Assembly (NCBI GenBank): GCA_030043175.1
Contig: JASHYD010001140.1
Location: 1-5,236, forward strand
DNA length: 5,236 nucleotides
Source of the DNA: Xanthobacteraceae bacterium
Lineage (GTDB): Bacteria; Pseudomonadota; Alphaproteobacteria; Rhizobiales; Xanthobacteraceae
Direction of reading: 5' to 3'
A program made the translations under genes and the position numbers. Numbering within the stretch: the stretch's first letter is position 1; each line of letters begins with the position of its first letter. Shown one piece after another: positions 1-5,236 of this stretch. The notes beneath the pieces were generated by a model. That model was not told the DNA's origin and searched no databases. It saw nothing but the letters and a program-made list of their open reading frames with translations.

Positions 1-1223
1 GCGCGCTTCATGATGGGAACCCAGTCCGGATCGGTCGCCTGCGTGACCAGGATCGCTCCATCGACGAAGCGGCCGATCTCACGCGGACTTTCGATCAGGC
101 AGACCTGTCCGGCGACGACCGCATCGCCGATGCTCAAGCCCGAGATCAACTTTCGCCCCTTCGACTTGATGCGATAGGACTTTAGGGCGGTGGCCTCCTT
201 GCGCGATTGCACAGTTTCGGGCCTTGCCTGGACGATGAAGACCTCGCCCGTCTCGCCGTCTTTGGCCCACTCCATGTCCATCGCGCAGCCATAGTGGTCC
301 TCGATTGTGCACGCCCACCGCGCCAGTGCCAGGATGTCCTGGTCGTTCAGCACGAAGTCGGCACGTTCGGCTTTTGACGTCGGAACGTTGCGGGTCGGGT
401 GATCGCCGTCGCGCGCATAGATCATCTTCTGAGCCTTTTCGCCGAGGCTTTTCTCGATGATTGGCACCAGCGACGACTGCGGCAAGAGCGGCTTGAACAC
501 TTCATACTCGTCGGGATCGACTGCGCCCTGTACGACATTTTCTCCGAGACCCCAGGCGGCATTGATAAGTACGATCTTGTCAAAGCCGGTCTCGGTATCG
601 ATGGAGAACATGACCCCCGCGCCGCCGAGATCGGAACGCACCATCCGCTGCACCCCGACAGAGAGCGCGACTTTCAGATGATCGAAACCCTTGGCGTTCC
701 GGTAGCTGATGGCACGATCCGTGAAGAGCGAGGCGTAGCAGCGCCGGCAGGCATCGAGAAGCGCAAACTCGCCGCGGATGTTGAGGAAGGTTTCCTGCTG
801 TCCCGCAAAACTCGCGTCCGGTAGATCTTCTGCGGTCGCGCTCGATCGCACGGCGACATCGGCATCGGTCTTGCCGGCGCGCCGGCAAAGTTCTGCATAC
901 GAGGTTTTTATCGCCTCGGCGGCGTCCTGCGGCCACGTGCCTCGCTCGAAGGCTCGGCGAATCAGGGCGCCAACCTCGGCCAATGGCGTATGGCCCGCTG
1001 AGAAGGCAGCAAGCGAATCGGCAATCACCTCTCTCAAGCCATTTGCGTCGACGTATTGCCAATAAGCATCAGCCGTCGTCGCGAACCCCGGCGGCACACG
1101 CACGCCGCTCGGCTCAAGGTGGCGCACCAATTCGCCCAGGGAGGAGTTTTTCCCGCCGACGCGCGCGACGTCGGCTCGCCCCAGATTCTCTAGCCAGATC
1201 ACGTGCTTGACCGCTTCAGTCAT
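1..1223 (-). CDS. ppsA: Phosphoenolpyruvate synthase, N-terminal half (partial at left edge)
   Basis: PEP synthase (pyruvate, water dikinase) converts pyruvate and ATP to PEP, AMP and phosphate in the cytoplasm for gluconeogenesis. I read 407 uninterrupted codons from the ATG at 1223 to the window edge. The N-terminal PPDK_N ATP-grasp region fills roughly residues 5-340. It shows GGKNSSLGEL (23-32), the nucleotide-binding block VAVRSSATAEDLPDASFAG (123-141) followed by QQETFLN, then GENVVQGAVDPDEY (227-240), MDMEWA and VQARPETV (331-338). The phosphohistidine swivel domain starts near 359 and reads ATDPDWVPIMKR at the edge. In E. coli PpsA (about 790 residues) the phospho-accepting His follows this string within about 20 residues, so it lies just outside. 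Family members of this type fix both the start and the length. A GAGGA Shine-Dalgarno sits at 1232-1236 (minus strand), 8 bases before ATG. The gene is divergent from hsp20. The identity is firm; whether the full protein is intact cannot be seen. Confidence 0.96.
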   Translation of the reverse strand, partial: MTEAVKHVIWLENLGRADVARVGGKNSSLGELVRHLEPSGVRVPPGFATTADAYWQYVDANGLREVIADSLAAFSAGHTPLAEVGALIRRAFERGTWPQDAAEAIKTSYAELCRRAGKTDADVAVRSSATAEDLPDASFAGQQETFLNIRGEFALLDACRRCYASLFTDRAISYRNAKGFDHLKVALSVGVQRMVRSDLGGAGVMFSIDTETGFDKIVLINAAWGLGENVVQGAVDPDEYEVFKPLLPQSSLVPIIEKSLGEKAQKMIYARDGDHPTRNVPTSKAERADFVLNDQDILALARWACTIEDHYGCAMDMEWAKDGETGEVFIVQARPETVQSRKEATALKSYRIKSKGRKLISGLSIGDAVVAGQVCLIESPREIGRFVDGAILVTQATDPDWVPIMKR

Positions 1224-1533
1224 GGCATATCCTCGAACAGTAAACGAATTCGCCCCGTTAGGCTGTTGCCAACGATTAAGTTCCACTCTCCGGCTTGGTC
1301 TGCTTCACGACATTCGGATCCGCGAGCCGAGCGCAAAACAACCAAACCAATTCCGACTTAGCGGGTCACACAGTCGCTCGTCGATGTCATTCACAAGCGG
1401 CTGCGAGCGTCGCTCGAGCGATGCGGTAGGCTCATTTGGCTCGATCGGTCTGCGGCCAAGCTCGCCCAAACTGCCTCCTCGCGTTGTCCTTGAGCTGCAG
1501 CTGTCGCACGGATATCGGTCTTTCGGCGACCCT

Positions 1534-1553
1534 TTGCGAATGGAAATTCGCAA
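1534..1553. repeat. Perfect 8-bp inverted repeat with 4-nt spacer
   Basis: TTGCGAAT, spacer GGAA, then ATTCGCAA: the two arms are exact reverse complements. It is AT-richer than its surroundings and is not followed by a T-run on either strand, so it does not look like an intrinsic terminator. It could be an operator for a dimeric regulator lying about 310 bp upstream of ppsA, or a chance or structural hairpin. Confidence 0.5.
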
Positions 1554-1847
1554 CCGTTGGTTTCCGCGAACCTAGCCAGGTCTGCCGGGATCTTGAGGGA
1601 GCGTGCCAGGCTCCTCGCATCGCTAATTTGGCGGGTGGGAATTATCGAATATGAAATCTCCTGCATGCCTTGCCGCGGCATCCGATCGTCGGCTCTCGCC
1701 TGCGTGATGCATCGATTGTCGGGCAATATCACGACAGACGCCGAGAACTCGCATCCTCCCTGTAAGATCTGCAGTCTCGGCATATGGCACTCTTTATGGC
1801 TGACCACAATGTTGAACCCAACATACGCAGCGTTAGCCCGGGGGCAC

Positions 1848-1861
1848 TTGATCCAGCTCAA
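1848..1861. promoter_or_regulatory. FNR/FixK-type box (distal)
   Basis: The 14-mer TTGATCCAGCTCAA fits the rhizobial FixK2-type pattern TTG(A/C)-N6-(T/G)CAA exactly. It differs from the FNR consensus TTGAT-N4-ATCAA at one position. It lies about 410 bp upstream of hsp20 and 625 bp from ppsA, so its target promoter is unclear. It could drive an unannotated RNA or a long leader in either direction. A 14-bp degenerate pattern can occur by chance, so the support comes from the second matching box nearer hsp20. Confidence 0.4.
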
Positions 1862-2187
1862 AGAGACCGACGGAAATTGCCGGTTCCCGCGAAGGCGCGA
1901 AAGTTCGTCAGCATCACGCATGTCGCTAGTTCGCGGAATCACTCGGGAACTTTGGACATGACACCTGCTGCCTGACGCGGAACTCTCATACTACCTTTGC
2001 GCGACCGAGCCGTTTCGCGCGACGGTTGGCGAACGTTTTCAGGACGAACTGGTCAGGGCGACGCGAGCGGAGCTGGGAGTTTTTCCTCCCTCCGGCTTGC
2101 AGCCAAGAAGAGTTCCAGCCTGTATCGGTGACACTGACGACAGCACCGAACCGCCGCTTCGACTCGCAGAATTTGCATTGGAACATG

Positions 2188-2201
2188 TTGATCGACGTCA
2201 A
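2188..2201. promoter_or_regulatory. FNR/FixK-type box upstream of hsp20
   Basis: TTGATCGACGTCAA fits TTGA-N6-TCAA exactly and the FNR pattern TTGAT-N4-ATCAA with one mismatch. Its centre is about 76 bp before the hsp20 ATG. If it acts at a class II position (centre near -41), transcription would start near 2235 and leave a short leader containing the Shine-Dalgarno. FixK/FNR-family proteins activate genes under low oxygen in alphaproteobacteria. No good -10 hexamer is visible at the expected place, which lowers confidence. Confidence 0.5.
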
Positions 2202-2221
2202 AGACGTGGCGGCGCTTTGGA

Positions 2222-2266
2222 GGTCTTCTGCCGAAGCATTTTGTCGACTACTGAGAAAGGAAGACC
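2222..2266 (+). promoter_or_regulatory. Hairpin that can sequester the hsp20 Shine-Dalgarno
   Basis: GGTCTTC (2222-2228) is the exact reverse complement of GAAGACC (2260-2266), and a further U-G pair (2229/2259) extends the stem to 8 bp. The 3' arm overlaps the AAAGGAAG Shine-Dalgarno (about 2256-2263) that serves the ATG at 2271. A competing local hairpin, CTTC (2225-2228) with GAAG (2233-2236) and loop TGCC, uses the same 5' arm and would free the Shine-Dalgarno. Small heat-shock genes of rhizobia are commonly controlled by RNA thermometers (ROSE elements), but the canonical ROSE core is not obvious here. The structure matters only if transcription starts upstream of 2222. Confidence 0.35.
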
Positions 2267-2270
2267 GCAC

Positions 2271-2810
2271 ATGGCTGAAGCTGCTACAAAACTGGCAGTC
2301 AAAACGGAAGATAAAAAGCCGGAGGAGAAGCGTGTCGCGACGCTGCGTCCATTCGAAAGCTTGCGTAGAGAAATCGATCGCTTATTCGACGATTTCGAAT
2401 GGGGATCGTGGGGCTCGCCTTTCAGGCGAGCCCTATTCGACGTGGAGCCATTCCTTCGCGGCGAAGTCAAGTGGGGCAAGGTGCCGGCGGTCGATGTCAC
2501 CGACACCGCGACCAATTATGAAATCACCGCCGAATTGCCGGGGCTCGATGAAAAGGACATTGAGGTCAAGTTCTCCGACGGGACTCTGACCATCCGGGGC
2601 GAGAAGAAGGAAGAAAAAGAGGAAAAGAAGAAGGATTACTTTATGTCTGAGCGGCATTATGGCTCGTTCCAACGCTCCTTCACCGTGCCCGACGGGATTG
2701 ATCCAGAGAAGATCGAGGCAGCGTTCAAGAACGGGGTTCTGACCGTGACTTTGCCAAAGACCGCAGAAGCGCAGAAAACGGTGAAGAGGGTCGAGGTCAA
2801 AAAGGCCTGA
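2271..2810 (+). CDS. hsp20: Hsp20/alpha-crystallin family small heat-shock protein
   Basis: This is an ATP-independent holdase chaperone that binds unfolding proteins in the cytoplasm as an oligomer. It has 179 residues. Residues 1-22 are charged and Lys/Glu-rich. Residues 23-66 form an N-terminal arm with LRREIDRLFDDFEW. The alpha-crystallin domain runs from about 70 to 163: VPAVDVTDTATNYEITAELPG, then KDIEVKF, LTIRGEKK, a Lys/Glu loop (111-122), ERHYGSFQRSFTVP and the signature AFKNGVLTVTLPK (151-163). The tail contains VEV (174-176), resembling the conserved I-x-I/V C-terminal motif. I chose the ATG at 2271 because it has AAAGGAAG about 7 bases upstream; the same frame is open further upstream to 2097 but codes nothing like Hsp20. 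Regulation may involve the FixK-type box at 2188-2201 and the leader hairpin. A terminator follows, so it is probably monocistronic. Confidence 0.96.
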   Translation: MAEAATKLAVKTEDKKPEEKRVATLRPFESLRREIDRLFDDFEWGSWGSPFRRALFDVEPFLRGEVKWGKVPAVDVTDTATNYEITAELPGLDEKDIEVKFSDGTLTIRGEKKEEKEEKKKDYFMSERHYGSFQRSFTVPDGIDPEKIEAAFKNGVLTVTLPKTAEAQKTVKRVEVKKA

Positions 2811-2834
2811 GCTCACTTCCGCCCTCACCCGCTC

Positions 2835-2860
2835 AATGCCCGGCCAATCGGCCGGGCATT
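2835..2860 (+). terminator. Intrinsic terminator-like hairpin after hsp20
   Basis: AATGCCCGGCC (2835-2845), loop AATC, GGCCGGGCATT (2850-2860): a perfect 11-bp stem beginning 24 bases after the hsp20 stop, followed by TCATC. The T-tail is short, but stem strength and position fit transcription termination. It separates hsp20 from the CBS-BON gene. No convergent gene lies on the other side. Confidence 0.75.
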
Positions 2861-3086
2861 TCATCAACGGCCCCCATGAGAAGCGACCCCAGACAGCCCA
2901 CGGATGTGATCATCCATGACGGTGCAATGAACAGGCCGGCCAGGTGACGAACCGGCAAATAGAAACCATCCGCGTCCTTGACGCATCCGTGAACCGGAAG
3001 ATCCGCCGTCTGCTGTCGCAGCAAATGGCCGTTCGGAAACGGTTCATTGTAACAGCCTCCCGGCTTGTGACAGTTCGATGAATGAT

Positions 3087-3115
3087 TTGACACGACGGCC
3101 AAACGAGGTAGCAAT
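3087..3115 (+). promoter_or_regulatory. Possible sigma70-type promoter for the CBS-BON/phaC unit
   Basis: A perfect -35 hexamer TTGACA (3087-3092) is followed after 16-17 bases by a weak -10 (TAGCAA or AGCAAT, 3109-3115). It lies about 30 bases before the ATG at 3144, which leaves a leader of roughly 20 bases holding the RBS. The -35 is convincing but the -10 is poor. Alphaproteobacterial promoters often keep TTGAC with a degenerate -10. The rest of the gap (2861-3086) shows no gene; CCGTT-CGGA-AACGG at 3029-3042 is a small hairpin of unknown meaning. Confidence 0.35.
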
Positions 3116-3130
3116 CTCGCATTGGTATTG

Positions 3131-3137
3131 AAAGGAG
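3131..3137 (+). promoter_or_regulatory. Strong ribosome binding site of the CBS-BON gene
   Basis: AAAGGAG ends 6 bases before the ATG at 3144 and decides the start. The overlapping ATG at 3122 in another frame has no such site. Confidence 0.8.
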
Positions 3138-3143
3138 AAAGCT

Positions 3144-3818
3144 ATGATTGCATCAGACGTGATGGTAGGAGACGTCAAGACGGTTGGGCCGGGCACGAGC
3201 GTCGCCGAAGTCGCACGCCTCATGGCGCAAAACGATCTCAGCGCATTACCCGTTGTCGACGATCTTGGGCGGCTTGTCGGGATCATCAGCGAAGCCGACC
3301 TTTTGCGACGAGAAGAGATCGGCACAGAGGTTCATCGTCCGCGATGGATGGAGGCCATGACTCCGGCCACAACGCTTGCGGCGGAATTCGCGAGAGCTCA
3401 CGGCAAGCAAGTGAAGGAACTCATGTCTGAGGATGTGATCACAGCGACGGAAGATACGCCGCTCGCAGAAATCGCAGCCATTCTGGAGCGCCGCCGCATC
3501 AAGCGCGTTCCGATCACCCGCGACGGAGCGTTGGTCGGTGTTGTGAGCCGAGCGAATTTGATCCAGGCGCTGGCCTCAGCCAAGCTCGAGCCGGCCGAGA
3601 CACTGGACCAAAGCCGCGCGATCCGCCAGGAGCTGCTATCGCGTTTGGAGGCGCAATCCTGGACGGACTTCGGCGGCCGCAATGTCATTGTTAGTGAAGG
3701 CAAAGTTCATCTCTGGGGACTGGTCGGCTCTGCGGCGGAGCGCAAGGCGCTCATCGCGCTGGCTGAGGGTGTGCCGGGTGTCACCGGCGTCATCGACGAA
3801 ATGATTGCGGCATACTAG
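3144..3818 (+). CDS. Two-CBS plus BON domain protein
   Basis: This 224-residue soluble protein has no signal peptide or membrane segment. CBS 1 (about 1-58) begins IASDVMVGDVKTVGPGTSV and contains MAQNDLSALPVVDDLGRLVGIISEADLL. CBS 2 (about 90-145) begins VKELMSEDVITATEDTPL and contains RRRIKRVPITRDGALVGVVSRANLI. A linker (146-160) leads to a BON domain (about 160-222) with VIVSEGKVHLWGLVGSAAERKAL and the VPGVTGVIDEM ending typical of BON. Paired CBS domains usually form a Bateman module that binds AMP, ATP or related ligands; BON is often associated with membranes or polymers. Proteins of this architecture are common in stress and low-oxygen gene sets, but their exact role is poorly known and I infer none. 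The gene is likely cotranscribed with phaC, which begins 37 bases downstream. No catalytic domain is fused, so it probably acts as a sensor or regulatory partner. Confidence 0.93.
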   Translation: MIASDVMVGDVKTVGPGTSVAEVARLMAQNDLSALPVVDDLGRLVGIISEADLLRREEIGTEVHRPRWMEAMTPATTLAAEFARAHGKQVKELMSEDVITATEDTPLAEIAAILERRRIKRVPITRDGALVGVVSRANLIQALASAKLEPAETLDQSRAIRQELLSRLEAQSWTDFGGRNVIVSEGKVHLWGLVGSAAERKALIALAEGVPGVTGVIDEMIAAY

Positions 3819-3842
3819 GCGGACACGAACGCCGTTTTGCGG

Positions 3843-3858
3843 AAGGATCACCCGCGTG
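3843..3858 (+). promoter_or_regulatory. phaC: RBS and GTG start of phaC
   Basis: AAGGA at 3843-3847 is followed by an 8-base spacer and GTG at 3856-3858. It is the only good Shine-Dalgarno in this frame between the upstream in-frame stop (TGA, 3802-3804) and the PHBC_N region. It lies just after the CBS-BON stop, consistent with a translated operon. Confidence 0.6.
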
Positions 3859-5236
3859 AATGCCGACCCTACCCCAGAAATTTCCTTGGAACCTCGGCCA
3901 CTATCGGATCCGTCGGCGCGTATGATCCCGGGCAGGCTACCAGGCCTTTCCAAGTCACGCCTGGCCCCTCAAACTGCAGATTCTGCGGCGGGTGAACGAG
4001 GCCTCCTGGCCTCGCCATCGATGACCGAGATCCTTGACCGCTCGCTGCACGCGAGGATCGCCCGTTTCACCGCCGGCCTATCGCCGGCTGCGCTGGCGCT
4101 CGCCTATCTGGATTGGGCGATGCATCTTGCCGCGGCGCCCGGTAAGCGTACCGAACTTGCCGAGAAAGCCGCCCGAAAGTCGATGCGGCTGTTCGCGTAT
4201 GCGGGCCGTTGCGCGTTGCGCGACAGGCAACCGGCGCCATGCATCGAACCGCTACCACAAGATCGCCGGTTTATTGGAGAGCGATGGCAGCAATTCCCTT
4301 TCAATCTCATGTACCAGGCGTTTCTGCTCAATCAGCAATGGTGGCATGTCGCGACCACAGGCGTCCGCGGCGTCTCCCTCCATCATGAGAACGTGGTTGA
4401 GTTCGCGTCGCGACAAATCCTCGACATGCTGTCGCCGTCAAATTTCGTATTGACCAACCCGGAGGTTCTGCAGCGCACGGCCCAACAGGGGGGAATCAAT
4501 CTCGCCAGGGGTTTTGCCAACCTGATCGACGATTGGCAGCGAGCGGCACTCGGCGACAAGCCGGCGGGCGTGGACAATTTCGTTGTCGGCCGCAATATTG
4601 CTGTGACGCCCGGGGAGGTTATTTTCCGCAACAATCTTGTCGAATTGATTCGCTACGCGCCCGCCGCCGCGACGGTGCGGCCGGAGCCGGTGCTGATCGT
4701 GCCGGCATGGATCATGAAGTACTACATCCTCGATCTGTCACCGCATAATTCTCTCGTCAAATACCTCACCGAGCAGGGCTACGCGGTGTTTATGATTTCA
4801 TGGAAAAATCCGACTGAGGAAGATCGCAGCCTTGGCATGGAGGATTACCGCACCCAGGGCGTGATGGCGGCGGTGGAGGCCGTAAACGCGCAGGTGCCGG
4901 GAGCCGGAATTCACGCGGTGGGATACTGTCTCGGTGGCACCTTGCTGTCAATCGCCGCCGCCGCCATGGCCCGCGATCGCGATCGGCGGCTCAAGTCATT
5001 GACGCTCCTTGCCGCGCAGGTCGATTTTACGGAAGCCGGCGAGTTGACGTTGTTTATCGACGAGAGCGGGATCGTATTCCTTGAGGACATGATGTGGCAG
5101 CGGGGATTCCTTGACGCGCGGCAAATGGCGGGCGCGTTCCAGCTACTGCGCTCAAACGATCTCATCTGGTCGCATATGGTTCGCAGCTACCTGATGGGCG
5201 AACGCGAGCCGATGACTGACCTGATGGCCTGGAATG
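3856..5236 (+). CDS. phaC: PHA/PHB synthase (class I-like), partial at right edge
   Basis: Poly(3-hydroxyalkanoate) polymerase joins (R)-3-hydroxyacyl-CoA units into storage polyester at the granule surface. From GTG 3856, 460 complete codons run open to the edge. Residues 1-55 are Pro/Ser-rich and probably disordered. Residues 56-120 match the PHBC_N type (LDRSLHARIARFTAGLSPAA, then ALAYLDWAMHLAAAPGK). The PhaC N-terminal region follows from about 133 (FIGERWQQFPFNLMYQAFLL). Further on are LIVPAWIMKYYILDLSPHNS, VFMISWKNPTEEDR and the lipase-like box GYCLGG (356-361), whose Cys358 is the expected nucleophile. Cys is typical of PHA synthases, unlike Ser in ordinary hydrolases. The catalytic Asp and His should lie beyond the window. 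GTG 3856 has AAGGA at 3843-3847, 8 bases upstream. The alternative ATG at 4021 has no Shine-Dalgarno and a 7-bp hairpin just before it, but would leave PHBC_N complete. Function is firm; the start is moderately sure. Confidence 0.93.
   Translation, partial: MNADPTPEISLEPRPLSDPSARMIPGRLPGLSKSRLAPQTADSAAGERGLLASPSMTEILDRSLHARIARFTAGLSPAALALAYLDWAMHLAAAPGKRTELAEKAARKSMRLFAYAGRCALRDRQPAPCIEPLPQDRRFIGERWQQFPFNLMYQAFLLNQQWWHVATTGVRGVSLHHENVVEFASRQILDMLSPSNFVLTNPEVLQRTAQQGGINLARGFANLIDDWQRAALGDKPAGVDNFVVGRNIAVTPGEVIFRNNLVELIRYAPAAATVRPEPVLIVPAWIMKYYILDLSPHNSLVKYLTEQGYAVFMISWKNPTEEDRSLGMEDYRTQGVMAAVEAVNAQVPGAGIHAVGYCLGGTLLSIAAAAMARDRDRRLKSLTLLAAQVDFTEAGELTLFIDESGIVFLEDMMWQRGFLDARQMAGAFQLLRSNDLIWSHMVRSYLMGEREPMTDLMAWN
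3997..4014 (+). repeat. Perfect 7-bp hairpin before the alternative phaC ATG
   Basis: CGAGGCC (3997-4003), loop TCCT, GGCCTCG (4008-4014), ending 6 bases before ATG 4021. It lies within the reading frame if GTG 3856 is used. If ATG 4021 were the start it would occupy the ribosome-binding region, which argues against that start or implies translational control. Confidence 0.55.

Larger units (their letters stand above)
1224..2270. other. Long divergent intergenic region, no recognisable gene
   Basis: This stretch separates the divergent ppsA and hsp20 genes. I read all six frames. Open stretches exist, the longest being 183 codons on the minus strand at 1391-1942, but none has a recognisable protein motif or a convincing Shine-Dalgarno at its start. 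Base composition looks less GC-biased than the flanking genes and codon use in the open frames is not like them. The region holds two FNR/FixK-type boxes, a perfect inverted repeat at 1534-1553, a 10-bp palindrome (TGCCGCGGCA, 1671-1680) and the hsp20 leader. I could not pick a convincing ppsA promoter. It may be an extended regulatory region, host a small RNA, or be decayed coding sequence; the sequence alone does not decide. Confidence 0.6.

Noticed and set aside
580..1062. 160-codon frame on the minus strand overlapping ppsA
   Set aside because: It is a shadow of the real ppsA frame, which is open throughout and carries all family motifs.
1784..1800. Possible sigma54 promoter (TGGCAC followed by GGC)
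   Set aside because: The spacing between the GG and GC elements is off by one and the -12 element is poor.
1883..1903. Resemblance to the widespread alphaproteobacterial repeat with a CCCGCGAA core
   Set aside because: Only one arm looks similar; the opposite arm does not complete the palindrome and no second copy is visible in the window.
1391..1942. Open frame of 183 codons on the minus strand in the intergenic region
   Set aside because: It starts with GTG without a Shine-Dalgarno, has no recognisable domain, and its composition is unlike the real genes. It also overlaps the distal FixK-type box.
1784..1975. Small plus-strand open frame of 63 codons
   Set aside because: No Shine-Dalgarno before its ATG and no recognisable motif; it may simply be chance in GC-rich DNA. 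Proximity to the box at 1848-1861 is not useful because the box lies inside it.
1224..2270. EcfG general stress promoter (GGAAC with CGTT)
   Set aside because: Several GGAAC strings occur on both strands, but none has CGTT at 16-17 bases.
2026..2589. 187-codon plus-strand frame overlapping hsp20
   Set aside because: It is out of frame with the clear Hsp20 protein and shows no domain.
2833..3114. 93-codon minus-strand frame between hsp20 and the CBS-BON gene
   Set aside because: It runs through the terminator hairpin, lacks a convincing ribosome binding site and shows no family motif.
1..5236. CRISPR array, tRNA, insertion sequence ends
   Set aside because: No regularly spaced direct repeats, tRNA-like cloverleaf, transposase or terminal inverted repeats were seen.

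Overview
The window looks like chromosome of an alphaproteobacterium, most likely Hyphomicrobiales of the Bradyrhizobium/Rhodopseudomonas type. This rests on the protein flavour of the genes, a PHB synthase carrying a PHBC_N-type N-terminal domain, and FixK-like boxes. It is an inference from family resemblance, because no rRNA or marker gene is present. All four coding regions are GC-rich and free of internal stops.

Layout: (1) 1-1223, minus strand: the N-terminal half of phosphoenolpyruvate synthase (ppsA), cut by the left edge just before the expected catalytic His. (2) 1224-2270: about 1 kb between divergent genes with no recognisable gene. It holds two FNR/FixK-type boxes (TTGA-N6-TCAA at 1848-1861 and 2188-2201), a perfect 8-bp inverted repeat (1534-1553), and a hairpin able to cover the hsp20 Shine-Dalgarno. 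(3) 2271-2810, plus: a complete Hsp20/alpha-crystallin small heat-shock protein, followed by a strong hairpin (2835-2860). (4) 2861-3143: a gap with a possible sigma70-type promoter and a strong RBS at its right end. (5) 3144-3818, plus: a complete two-CBS plus BON domain protein. (6) 3856 to the right edge, plus: a class I-like PHA/PHB synthase (phaC) with the Cys nucleophile present, cut before the expected Asp and His. It begins 37 bp after the CBS-BON stop and is probably cotranscribed.

Taken together the genes suggest a stress or low-oxygen carbon-management module. PEP synthase would return pyruvate to PEP, PHB synthase would store acetyl-CoA and reducing power as polyester, Hsp20 would protect proteins (or granules), and the CBS-BON protein may sense adenine nucleotides. 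The FixK-type box 70 bp upstream of hsp20 is the most direct sequence support for oxygen control. The functional link between the genes is inference.
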